From contig CALMVZ010000013.1 in NCBI GenBank assembly GCA_937873155.1, positions 310,001 through 374,000 of the forward strand: 64,000 nt of DNA. Reading direction: 5' to 3'. Made by a program: the position numbers and the translations under genes. The notes below the pieces were generated by a model. That model was not told the DNA's origin. It saw nothing but the letters and a program-made list of their open reading frames with translations, and searched no databases. Positions 8,282-16,334 of this stretch are shown here, in pieces (positions within the stretch are counted from its first letter, which is position 1; each line of letters starts with the position of its first letter). The DNA is from an uncultured Bacteroidota bacterium (GTDB taxonomy: Bacteria > Bacteroidota > Bacteroidia > B-17B0 > Aurantibacillaceae).

Positions 8282-9934
8282 TCAGTGTGATGAACTGATA
8301 AAGATGTTCTTGGAAGCAGGCGTGAAGTAATCATCTTTCATGATGTAATTTAAATACGCATCTTTTGCTTCCATTGAAGAGTTGATCTTGAAATCATCCC
8401 GCTCATTGAACCAGGTGATCAAACGAACCTTCGACATATCTGTTTTTAAAGCATCACTCATCTGCTGGATCCATTGGGCTTTGGTCTGTGATCTTGCTGA
8501 TTCTGTTTTTAAACGTTCCCGTGAAGCAGTTTCACAGATCAATAAAGGTTTGTCAGGGAATTTCTCTGTCAATAAAAAATAATTTTCTATTCCTTCTTTC
8601 CTGAAAGATGTCCAGATAACATTGTTGCCGGCGCCATTGTAAACATCAAGGCCAACATAATCCACAAAATCGTCACCGGGATAAGCATCCAGTATATAAT
8701 TCCAGCTTTCCTGCGGTATCGACATTGAATTAGGGCACCAGATGAATTTCACATTGGTCACTTTATTTTGTGTGAAGATATTCCTTATATAACAAAATGT
8801 TTTTGCAAGCACCTTTGGATCTTTATTATTGTGGACCAGGCACCATGGATACCAATCGCCATTGAATTCATGTAACATTCTAAGAAGTACTGTTCCCTTA
8901 ACTTGTTTTATCTGGCTGGCCCAATATCCAAAAAAAGAATCGAAATGATGTTCAAGGATACTATACAGGTTCGGTTGTTTTGCATTCTTATCTGTGCTTT
9001 CATAATGATTCTCCAGCGTTATCATTGGAATATATCCTTCAGAAATGATCTTGTTCATGCGTTCCACCGAAGGGTAGGAACTTGTTTTAGTTCCGTCATC
9101 TTTTCCAAAAGGCTGAAATAAATGAATAACACCTAGTTTTTTTTCAGGAAGTTCAAATAATTTTTCAAAAGCAATACTCTCATCAAGAAAGTTAGCATAT
9201 TTGTCAACCATAGAAAAAGTTCCGAGGTTGCAATAATCGTTTGTAGAAGCAGGCGGCGCATTGAAAATATGCGAACCTGTAGGAAGTTTTCCTTTTGAAA
9301 AGCAAATAAAATCAAAATAGCAGGTTTGGGACGGATTGAAATTATCACTTGTTCCGAAATTTATAATTACTGTGAGGAGTTTTCCTTGTTTGTAGTTTAT
9401 ATTGAAAATATGATCACCTCCGGGGTTACTGTCTCTAAAATCACTAAGCGGAGCCGATATCAGTTGCCATTGATCATTCTTCTTTACATTATCAACGGAT
9501 ATTGTATAAGCCCATGTGTCATCAGTTTCTGAATTAAAGACGCCGTTATCATTATCATCTTCCCTTAATTCAACTGTAAAAGTTGTTGAGGTTTTTAAGA
9601 GGGGGCCATTCAGAGGAAATAGAGCGTAGAAATTAAAATGATCTTCTTTAGGATCGAGTTCTATATTAAGCGTCAGGCCTTTTCCCCAACCTCCATAATT
9701 AACCTTACTTCCTTTTTCAAGTTTAAGGGCTCTTTGTCCGCTATAGGTTCTGTAGCTTGTATAAATGTTTTCATCAACTTTGGCGCTTATGTATCCGTAA
9801 GTGAATAAGCCATTTTGTTTAAAATCGGAAGGCCCATTTGTATATCCTTCAAAATCTTCGACAAGAAATTTTAATTGGGAATGAACCGGATGAATGGACA
9901 GAATGAATAATATGAAGTACTGAAGTATTTTCAT
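8282..9934 (-). CDS. Secreted GH26-like glycoside hydrolase without sorting domain
   Basis: A 550-residue paralogue of the gene that converges on it: signal peptide (1-19), carbohydrate-binding-like domain (about 22-215) and GH26-like barrel (about 235-535). The catalytic pair is kept as E356 in LHEFNGDWYPW and E468 in LLICETAS. Unlike its neighbour it ends right after the barrel (YFTPASKN...) and has no T9SS domain, so it should stay in the periplasm or leave by another route. It is the last gene of a leftward operon, 13 bases after the outer-membrane barrel gene. Confidence 0.85.
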   Translation of the reverse strand: MKILQYFILFILSIHPVHSQLKFLVEDFEGYTNGPSDFKQNGLFTYGYISAKVDENIYTSYRTYSGQRALKLEKGSKVNYGGWGKGLTLNIELDPKEDHFNFYALFPLNGPLLKTSTTFTVELREDDNDNGVFNSETDDTWAYTISVDNVKKNDQWQLISAPLSDFRDSNPGGDHIFNINYKQGKLLTVIINFGTSDNFNPSQTCYFDFICFSKGKLPTGSHIFNAPPASTNDYCNLGTFSMVDKYANFLDESIAFEKLFELPEKKLGVIHLFQPFGKDDGTKTSSYPSVERMNKIISEGYIPMITLENHYESTDKNAKQPNLYSILEHHFDSFFGYWASQIKQVKGTVLLRMLHEFNGDWYPWCLVHNNKDPKVLAKTFCYIRNIFTQNKVTNVKFIWCPNSMSIPQESWNYILDAYPGDDFVDYVGLDVYNGAGNNVIWTSFRKEGIENYFLLTEKFPDKPLLICETASRERLKTESARSQTKAQWIQQMSDALKTDMSKVRLITWFNERDDFKINSSMEAKDAYLNYIMKDDYFTPASKNIFISSSH

Positions 9935-9947
9935 TCACAAATAGTAT

Positions 9948-10904
9948 TTACCAGATCCAGTTTGCAATAACTCTGAATTGTCCGTCAAGGAATCCGTAGT
10001 CTTTATAAGGTGTTTTAGTTCCCGGCCATCGGTTGATAGCCCAGTTACCATATGTTACCGAAGCACGGAAAGACCGCCAGTCGAAATAACCAAATCCATA
10101 AGAGTAATCCGGATCCCATGGCTGGCGTTTGCCCGCTTCAGGATAATAATAAACACCGCCTTCTATGTAAAGATTTTTATAGAATGTATAGCGGCCTGCA
10201 GCTCCAAGTACTACTTTCCCGTTAGCAATTCCACCATGTATTTTATTGAATTCGTCGCGGTACTTAATTGAATAACGTACAAAATAATTGAAACGCATAT
10301 TTGTTGATTCATCTAATTTTATCGCTTCCCTTACCCGGTCAGATAAGGCGTTTTGAAAAGAGAGGAAGTAATAGCCTTCCAGGAATTTTTCTCCGAAAGT
10401 TTTTAGATTATCCGAATATTTATTGTTTAGATAATTTTCGTACCCATAATTAAATTTATTTGGTTTCCAGTGATAGCGCCCGATGGTGTAAGAGTAATCC
10501 GATGTCCATCTTGCAGAAGCTCTTTTATTAAAATCGATAAAGAAAGTAGTGTTGAGGCTGAATTGCTCAAAGAAACGAATGCGCGTATAGATCCCGATAG
10601 CTTGTCTCCATTCACCGGTGGTCTTTCCGTCTTTTCCTGTCACAAGTACTCTTCCTGTGTTATAAGAAAACGTTCCGAGTATCCTGTTCTTGCCCATCAG
10701 GAGTTTATCTTTATGGAAAACATCCCTGAAATTTTTCATTTCAGAAAACTTTGTGATCCGTTTAGTTGCGAACTCATAATAAAGCCGTTTGGGTTCTTCT
10801 TCAATTATGATCTGTGCGGAATATCTGTTCACAAGTAAAACCGAACAAAGAAGAAGTAGTATATGCACCTTGAATTTAAGTGCAGTTTTCTCTTTATATA
10901 TCAT
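9948..10904 (-). CDS. Outer-membrane beta-barrel protein
   Basis: A 318-residue protein with a signal peptide (about 1-30, YSAQ) and a mature part of regularly spaced amphipathic aromatic strands (RILGTFSYNTGRVLV, IGIYTRIRFFEQFSLNTTFFIDF, FNYFVRYSIKY, NLYIEGGVYYY) ending FRVIANWIW, a typical C-terminal barrel strand. No family name can be given from sequence alone. It lies between the TPR gene and the second GH26 gene in one operon; a role in glycan passage or surface attachment is inference. Confidence 0.75.
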   Translation of the reverse strand: MIYKEKTALKFKVHILLLLCSVLLVNRYSAQIIIEEEPKRLYYEFATKRITKFSEMKNFRDVFHKDKLLMGKNRILGTFSYNTGRVLVTGKDGKTTGEWRQAIGIYTRIRFFEQFSLNTTFFIDFNKRASARWTSDYSYTIGRYHWKPNKFNYGYENYLNNKYSDNLKTFGEKFLEGYYFLSFQNALSDRVREAIKLDESTNMRFNYFVRYSIKYRDEFNKIHGGIANGKVVLGAAGRYTFYKNLYIEGGVYYYPEAGKRQPWDPDYSYGFGYFDWRSFRASVTYGNWAINRWPGTKTPYKDYGFLDGQFRVIANWIW

Positions 10905-10940
10905 GGATCAATGGTCCGATTAGTGATCGTTTGTAAATTA

Positions 10941-12116
10941 TTATTTGCAATGTTCAAGCAGGTAGTTGTAAGCAAGGTCACTTCCGTACTGAACAGCCTT
11001 ATTAAGATCTTCGCATCCGCCCGGTCTGTCACCTGTCTCATATTTTGCAACACCGCGGTCTTTATATGCATTCTCGTAATCAGGTTTAAATTCTATGGCA
11101 TGCGTATAATCTTCTATCTCACCTTTATGGTCTTTTAATTGGCACTTCGCTTGTCCGCGGCAATAGTAAGCAAGTGAGCAGTCTTGTTTTAATTCTATCG
11201 CCTGGGTATAATCTTCAATTGCTGATTGATAATCTTTCAGATCATATTTCAATTGTCCGCGGTTTAAATAACCAACATAATCTCCCGGTTTTAACTGTAT
11301 TGCACTATTGTAATCATCCATTGCGCCGCGGAGATCCTTTAGCCGGTATTTAACATTCGCTCTGCGGTTATAGGCTTCCGCGTCAGGTTCAATTTCAATA
11401 ACCTTATTAAAATCATTTAGTGCATCATAATATTTTTTGATCTGGTAATAAACTAACCCGCGGTTGAAATAGCTATTGGTATTTGTTTTATCCAGTTCAA
11501 TGGCTTTAGTATAATCTTCAATTGCTCCTGCATTTGCACCTAACATTGATTTTGTTATACCTCTGCTGTTATAGGCGTTTGCATCATTGGGACGCAAAGC
11601 AATTACTTTATCAATATCTTTTAATTCACCATTGTAATCACCTAGCATCCCGCGTACAATGCTCCTGTTATAGTAGGCATCTGCATAATCAGGATTTATT
11701 TTTAGCGCATAAGTAAATCCTGACATCGCACCTTTTAAATTATTCAATGAAACATAGGTCAATCCTTTATTAAAATGGATCTCGTAAGATTCTTCCCAGG
11801 ATAGTTTTAACCTGAGTGCTCGGTTATAGTCGTCAATAGCACTTTGGTAATCCAGCAGAAGATTTTTAACGTGGGCACGGTTGATGTAAGCAGAAACAAG
11901 AGTTGAATCTATTGCCAATGCTTTTGTGAAGTAAGAAATAGCTTCCGGATAATTCCGGAAATTGATCTCTTCAATCCCTTTCGAAACAAATGCCAGTGCT
12001 GAATCCCTGTTGCGGGTGTTCGATCCAAATCCTTCGGGATCTGCGTACCCCACGCAAAATCCTTTGATAGTGATCATCAGGATCAGGAATAAACTGTATA
12101 TTTTTTTCGGAATCAT
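10941..12116 (-). CDS. Exported TPR-repeat protein
   Basis: A 391-residue protein with a signal peptide (MIPKKIYSLF... to about 23) followed by about ten tandem tetratricopeptide repeats of the form AYxNRGxxKxxLxDYxxAIxDYxxAIxLxP. TPR arrays act as protein-docking scaffolds. I chose the ATG at 12116, which places a signal peptide at the N-terminus and leaves an 11-base gap to the glucoamylase stop; the longer frame back to 12245 would add 43 basic residues that overlap that gene. It has the same orientation as its glycan-active neighbours and is probably periplasmic. Confidence 0.8.
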   Translation of the reverse strand: MIPKKIYSLFLILMITIKGFCVGYADPEGFGSNTRNRDSALAFVSKGIEEINFRNYPEAISYFTKALAIDSTLVSAYINRAHVKNLLLDYQSAIDDYNRALRLKLSWEESYEIHFNKGLTYVSLNNLKGAMSGFTYALKINPDYADAYYNRSIVRGMLGDYNGELKDIDKVIALRPNDANAYNSRGITKSMLGANAGAIEDYTKAIELDKTNTNSYFNRGLVYYQIKKYYDALNDFNKVIEIEPDAEAYNRRANVKYRLKDLRGAMDDYNSAIQLKPGDYVGYLNRGQLKYDLKDYQSAIEDYTQAIELKQDCSLAYYCRGQAKCQLKDHKGEIEDYTHAIEFKPDYENAYKDRGVAKYETGDRPGGCEDLNKAVQYGSDLAYNYLLEHCK

Positions 12117-12127
12117 TGGTTCGCATC

Positions 12128-14665
12128 CTAAGTTGGATAATAGATCTTCGTTTTGTTGCGGTCTGGTTTTCTGTTCTCTGTTCCGCCGGGTTCTCCTGAG
12201 GATCTTGGTTTTTCTATAGATAAAGTATAATCCTTGTTTTCCCAATTCTTAGATTCGATCCAGTAAAATGTAAATTGAATTTTATCATCCGGATTCAATT
12301 TGTCAGTTGGAAGATCCACGTAATGGATACCAATCCCTGAATCAAGAGTTGTTACATCTTTAAATGTATCCCAGTTATTAATTGTCCAGCGGACTTTAGC
12401 GCCGGTCAAACAATGCAATCGCAGAACTTTTCCTTTTGGAATGTGTTTGTATGCATTATTAAAATTCCAGGTAATGATATTCGAAGACACTTTTTGTACC
12501 AGGTAACGTTCTTTCGTTTGCAAAGGCATATCAAATATTTTCTTAGTTTTTAATGAACGGCATAATTTTATATATTCGGAATGCGCCCAAACTAACGGCA
12601 TTGCAGAACCTGTAGCCTTTCCTTTAAATAATCCTTTTTCAGGAATATCTTCCGAATCCCAGATCTGTTCAGGGAACAAGCCTGTTTCATTCGCGTAGTT
12701 CTCCATCGTTTTTAAGAGTTTTTCCGCTTCTTCATAATTGCCGGCAGCGATCTCGTAGTGCGCACGCTCCCCGGTCAGCAATGGCCAGGGCCTTCCAATC
12801 CCTGTTCCTGCAAATGGACTGCCATCCACTTTTTCTCCGTAACCATCACGGTTATACCTGTACCACAAAGGGCCAACCGCTGATTCATATTTCAAAGTGG
12901 CATCGATAACTTTAATGGTGTTTAGAATTCTTGGATCATCAGCAGAACGTAATCCGAAACGTACAAGCGCCAGGGCATCGGGACTCACCATTTCATTCGC
13001 CGGGCAAATATTTTCTCCGTGCGGACGGTTAGAGATGGTTAGTAGTTCTGTTTCGTTAGATGATGTATCGTTAGTTTCTTTTTTGCTTATCCTTACATAA
13101 TACCCTTCAACACCAACAAATTTTCCAAGATCAGATCCGGTAACATAACTCCATCTTTCGATGCTTGCATTCCATGAATCTGCAGTTTCCCTAAGGTATT
13201 CTGCTAATTGCGGTTCATTGTTAACGATAGCGTATTCAGCTGCAATTAACAGAGCGGAAATTTCAACTGCTAAAGTGAAAGTTGAATAGCCGGCATTTTC
13301 TTCCCAACGGTCTTGCTCAGTAATAGGTCCGTTGATCACAAGATAACTGGCCGCTTTGCGGATCATCGGCCAGAAAAGTTTTTGTTCTGCTTCACTTAAT
13401 TTTGTTTCACGGTTAACAAGATCAACCAACATTATAGGCAATGAAGTTTGGTCCATCTGAATTCCTTTCCAGTAAGGCCTTCCGTCGAGCCACATGTTTT
13501 GCGACCAATGACCATCTGCTTCCTGGGTCACCATTAAATAATTTAAAACACGACGGGCATCTCTGTGAGCATTCGCAGCGAGTAAACCACCGGCAGTTTG
13601 CACCATATCACGCGGCCAAACTAAATGATAGCCTCCAAGATCATCGTCACCCCTGCTGAATCCCCACGGAATAGAAAGACTAGCGATCAAACCGCCGGGA
13701 TGTCTTTTTGATTCATGTACACGAAGCATGCTTGCGCTTATCTTCAAATGTTTAGGCGCATCTTTTTTCGGGCTTTTTATTGAGAATAATTTTTTATGCC
13801 ATTCTTCCCATTCTTCAACAAATTGAGATTTAGTTGTTTCAAAACTTTCGAATAAACTTGCTCTGGCGCGTTGACCGGCTTCTTCTGAATTCCTTCCAAA
13901 ACCCAGTGCAACAACAAAACTATTTCCGTTCGATTCTTCCAGGTCAAATTCTCCTGTTAAAGCAACATTTCCGTTCTCAGCACATTCAAACGCCCATTTC
14001 ATTTCTTTGTGTTGTTTCAGATCCTGCCAGCCATCCGATGTTCCGACAAAACCCACAGATGATTTTTTCCATGGAATTGAGCAGGCGAGAGCTAATGAAA
14101 CTTCACCACGCTGTGCGAACATCATTGTAAGCCCTTTGTAATTTCCTACCCAGGCAGTATTTCCACCGCCTGAATTTCCGATATGCGGAGCTAAAAGAAT
14201 GTATAACCTGAAATCCTTCCTTTTCTTATTCATCGGAATGAATTGGATCCTTTGAAGAAGTGTATCCCTTGAAGGATCAGTAATAATTTCTTTTTCTATG
14301 CGGTAGTGATGATCTTTACAGGAATTGGTCACCTGGTATCCGGGAATCCCATCTGCTAAATGTTTAACATGATGCGAGGTGTCAAATTGTTCTTCTGAAA
14401 AGAAATCTTTTCCATCGGTCACAATTAAACTTAAATCGCGGGTGCAGGCATGATCTACCTGCGGATAATAAATTTCATTTAAGATCCCATGACTTAGCGA
14501 GTACCATACTTTGCTTGTCGAGTTCAATGAACTTCCTACGGCGCTTTTAGCGCTTGTTGTCCATCTTGCTTCAATTCCGGGCCAGCCAAAGGCAAATTTT
14601 TCGTTTCTGTACATAATATTTGGTATGATTTTCTTTTTAGTTCCGCGCAGTATTTTTAATACCAT
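12128..14665 (-). CDS. GH15-family glucoamylase-like protein
   Basis: An 845-residue protein with the GH15 layout: N-terminal beta-sandwich (about 20-300, starting FAFGWPGIEARWTTSAK), a linker, the (alpha/alpha)6 barrel (about 325-690) with GGYHLVWPRDMVQ, WEENAGYSTFT and RPWPLLTGERAHYE, and a further C-terminal beta-domain (about 720-830). Glutamates in WEENAG and GERAHYE fit the catalytic acid and base. GH15 enzymes release glucose from alpha-glucans or act on related disaccharides. There is no signal peptide, so it is predicted to be cytoplasmic although both flanking genes encode exported proteins. Starts at 14665 or 14614 (MYRNEKFAFGWPG) are both possible. Confidence 0.87.
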   Translation of the reverse strand: MVLKILRGTKKKIIPNIMYRNEKFAFGWPGIEARWTTSAKSAVGSSLNSTSKVWYSLSHGILNEIYYPQVDHACTRDLSLIVTDGKDFFSEEQFDTSHHVKHLADGIPGYQVTNSCKDHHYRIEKEIITDPSRDTLLQRIQFIPMNKKRKDFRLYILLAPHIGNSGGGNTAWVGNYKGLTMMFAQRGEVSLALACSIPWKKSSVGFVGTSDGWQDLKQHKEMKWAFECAENGNVALTGEFDLEESNGNSFVVALGFGRNSEEAGQRARASLFESFETTKSQFVEEWEEWHKKLFSIKSPKKDAPKHLKISASMLRVHESKRHPGGLIASLSIPWGFSRGDDDLGGYHLVWPRDMVQTAGGLLAANAHRDARRVLNYLMVTQEADGHWSQNMWLDGRPYWKGIQMDQTSLPIMLVDLVNRETKLSEAEQKLFWPMIRKAASYLVINGPITEQDRWEENAGYSTFTLAVEISALLIAAEYAIVNNEPQLAEYLRETADSWNASIERWSYVTGSDLGKFVGVEGYYVRISKKETNDTSSNETELLTISNRPHGENICPANEMVSPDALALVRFGLRSADDPRILNTIKVIDATLKYESAVGPLWYRYNRDGYGEKVDGSPFAGTGIGRPWPLLTGERAHYEIAAGNYEEAEKLLKTMENYANETGLFPEQIWDSEDIPEKGLFKGKATGSAMPLVWAHSEYIKLCRSLKTKKIFDMPLQTKERYLVQKVSSNIITWNFNNAYKHIPKGKVLRLHCLTGAKVRWTINNWDTFKDVTTLDSGIGIHYVDLPTDKLNPDDKIQFTFYWIESKNWENKDYTLSIEKPRSSGEPGGTENRKPDRNKTKIYYPT

Positions 14666-14673
14666 GCTAAATA

Positions 14674-15417
14674 TTATTGGTCTTTCTTATTGTTTTTTTT
14701 TGTTGTGCTTTCTTTTTTTACTTCCGGTTTTTTCGGGGTTTCAGGTTTTTTCTCTTCTGGTGTTTTAGCGATCGGGTCCTGTTTAGCAGGAGTGGCTAAA
14801 CCGGGGCCTGTTATCTCATCAAAATAATAAGCATCAGAAGCAGAAGAGTTAGGATTGAACAGAAGAGTGATCTGGTTTATATCACTGGTAGATGTTTTAC
14901 TCCCTTGTGGTATCTGTGAGAATTTAAATTCCAGTTCTTCCCAGGCATTGGTCTTGGTTGTATAACATTGGTATTGACTATTAGTTCCTGCCGGATAATC
15001 ATTGTTTCCGTTCTTATCACCTAACAAAATTTCAACGAGTGTGCCAACAGGTGCATTCGTGTATAACTTCATTTTTAATTTTGGCGGGATCCCTAAATAA
15101 GTGGCGTATTCACTAACGTCAGCCATCTTACCGGGTAATTCCATTTTTATATTATCGAATTTTTTTCCGGCATTACGTATGTATAGAGCACATTTTTCGC
15201 TGCTGTTCACATTATCAACTCTTGGGTTTTTCGCTAACGTATCAAGTACTCCTGTCCGCTCTGTATAACGGATATATTTCGATCCCTCAAAATTATCATA
15301 GGTGATCTTCTGCCCGAATATAAGCCCTGCTTGTAAAACAAGGAGCTGGCTGAACAGAATGATCTTTATATTTGTTGGTCTTATTCCTGATGAATGATCG
15401 AAAGTATTTGATTTCAT
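14674..15417 (-). CDS. Exported carbohydrate-binding-like protein with Lys/Pro-rich tail
   Basis: A 247-residue protein. A hydrophobic segment (about 19-36) serves as signal peptide. Residues 37-205 form a jelly-roll (YDNFEGSKYIRY, LKMKLYTNAPVGTLVEILLGDKNGNNDYPAGT, ITLLFNPN, YYFDEITGPG) like carbohydrate-binding modules attached to secreted glucanases. The last 40 residues are a low-complexity K/P/E tail, which could contact anionic wall polymers. It is the first gene of the leftward GH15/TPR/barrel/GH26 operon and has a promoter of the ACCGAAT class upstream. Confidence 0.7.
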   Translation of the reverse strand: MKSNTFDHSSGIRPTNIKIILFSQLLVLQAGLIFGQKITYDNFEGSKYIRYTERTGVLDTLAKNPRVDNVNSSEKCALYIRNAGKKFDNIKMELPGKMADVSEYATYLGIPPKLKMKLYTNAPVGTLVEILLGDKNGNNDYPAGTNSQYQCYTTKTNAWEELEFKFSQIPQGSKTSTSDINQITLLFNPNSSASDAYYFDEITGPGLATPAKQDPIAKTPEEKKPETPKKPEVKKESTTKKNNKKDQ

Positions 15418-15450
15418 TTGCTTTTTTTAAAAGGTTAATACTACTGGTAT

Positions 15451-15495
15451 GCAAGATAAAAGCTATGGTAAAAGGCCTTTGGCATTATTCGGTAA
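15451..15495 (-). promoter_or_regulatory. ACCGAAT-class promoter of the GH15/GH26 operon
   Basis: On the coding strand TTACCGAATA (core starting at 15493) is followed 35 nt later by TATCTTGC (15458-15451), about 35 bases before the ATG at 15417. No TTTG lies at the usual -33 distance. Confidence 0.6.
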
Positions 15496-15616
15496 TACAG
15501 TCCTTTGGTTAGCCAAAACACTTATCACCATAGCTATTTTCAAATTAATGATGCTTGTTGCAAAAATCCATTACTTTTTATTGGAGATGGTACAAGTAAC
15601 TTATATTAAGATCATA

Positions 15617-16219
15617 TTACTTTGCAAGTTTTTTTGTGGAACCTGCATATTCCCCATAGCCATTTTCCATTCCTGCTTTACTGGCTTTAATGCCGTAGTA
15701 TCGTGTTGTGAAATCAACCAATGTATTATCTGAAGCGGCATATTGGCCATAGAATTCCGACATACCGGGAGAGGAAGCTTTGATCTCATTATAACGCTTG
15801 ATGAATTCGGTCAGTGTTTTTTTAGATCCGGCATAGTCACCCCAATATTTTGAAAGGTCAGCATAAACATCTTTTATTTCGTAGTATCTTTTAATGAAAG
15901 TTTCCATTTCATGGTCTGAAGCCGCATAATTATCATGCGCGTTCTTTAAAGCAGGGTATGAGGCTTTGATAGCATAATACCTTTCCATGAATTTTGTTTT
16001 GGCATTCGACGAAGCCGCAAATGCGCCATGAAGATTGGTAAGTGAGGGATAGCTTTCTTTCAGGTTATAATAACGTTCCATGAAAACTTCTTCCTTAACA
16101 TTAGTTTTAGGAGCAGTTTCTTTTTTGTCAGCAAGCGCTGTAGTTTGCGCATTTAAACCTGTTGAGATTACCGATGAGCAGAATAATGCTAAAGCGGATA
16201 CGAGTGTTAATTTTTTCAT
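15617..16219 (-). CDS. Secreted protein of five exact-length 31-residue repeats
   Basis: A 200-residue protein with a signal peptide (1-25, LNAQ), a 20-residue linker, and then five back-to-back repeats of exactly 31 residues (46-76, 77-107, 108-138, 139-169, 170-200). The repeat consensus is FxxRYYxIKxSYPxLxxxxGxYAAS plus a variable end; the last repeat finishes at the C-terminus. Each unit probably forms two helices. I do not recognise the family. The gene has its own ACCGAAA-class promoter, and the FAD/Rieske gene lies upstream on the same strand. Confidence 0.8.
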   Translation of the reverse strand: MKKLTLVSALALFCSSVISTGLNAQTTALADKKETAPKTNVKEEVFMERYYNLKESYPSLTNLHGAFAASSNAKTKFMERYYAIKASYPALKNAHDNYAASDHEMETFIKRYYEIKDVYADLSKYWGDYAGSKKTLTEFIKRYNEIKASSPGMSEFYGQYAASDNTLVDFTTRYYGIKASKAGMENGYGEYAGSTKKLAK

Positions 16220-16244
16220 GATAATTTAGTTTTTTGTTTTTTTA

Positions 16245-16288
16245 TAAAATTAAGATGAGTAGTATGTAACAGTTCGTATTTTCGGTAA
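16245..16288 (-). promoter_or_regulatory. ACCGAA-class promoter of the repeat-protein gene
   Basis: ATTACCGAAAA (core at 16286) lies 34 nt before TAATTTTA (16252-16245) on the coding strand, about 26 bases from the ATG at 16219. AAAATACG also occurs twice around the motif, 19 nt apart. Confidence 0.6.
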
Positions 16289-16334
16289 TTCCCCGTATTT
16301 TGTCGCTAATGCCTATGAATAGTGGTTGGACGGC

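Noticed and set aside
10470-10838. 122-codon plus-strand frame
   Set aside because: Antisense to the outer-membrane barrel gene with no coding signature.
12117-12245. Extension of the TPR protein by 43 codons
   Set aside because: It overlaps the glucoamylase end in another frame and hides a clear signal peptide at 12116.
15456-15540. Nested inverted repeats (AGCTATGGT/ACCATAGCT, TTTGGC/GCCAAA) as a riboswitch or small RNA
   Set aside because: They overlap the ACCGAAT promoter and match no known RNA class; short stems of this size can be chance or a weak terminator of the repeat gene.
15449-15733. Plus-strand 94-codon frame over the promoter region and repeat gene
   Set aside because: It is antisense to the repeat protein gene, has irregular composition and no start context; the repeat gene explains the sequence.
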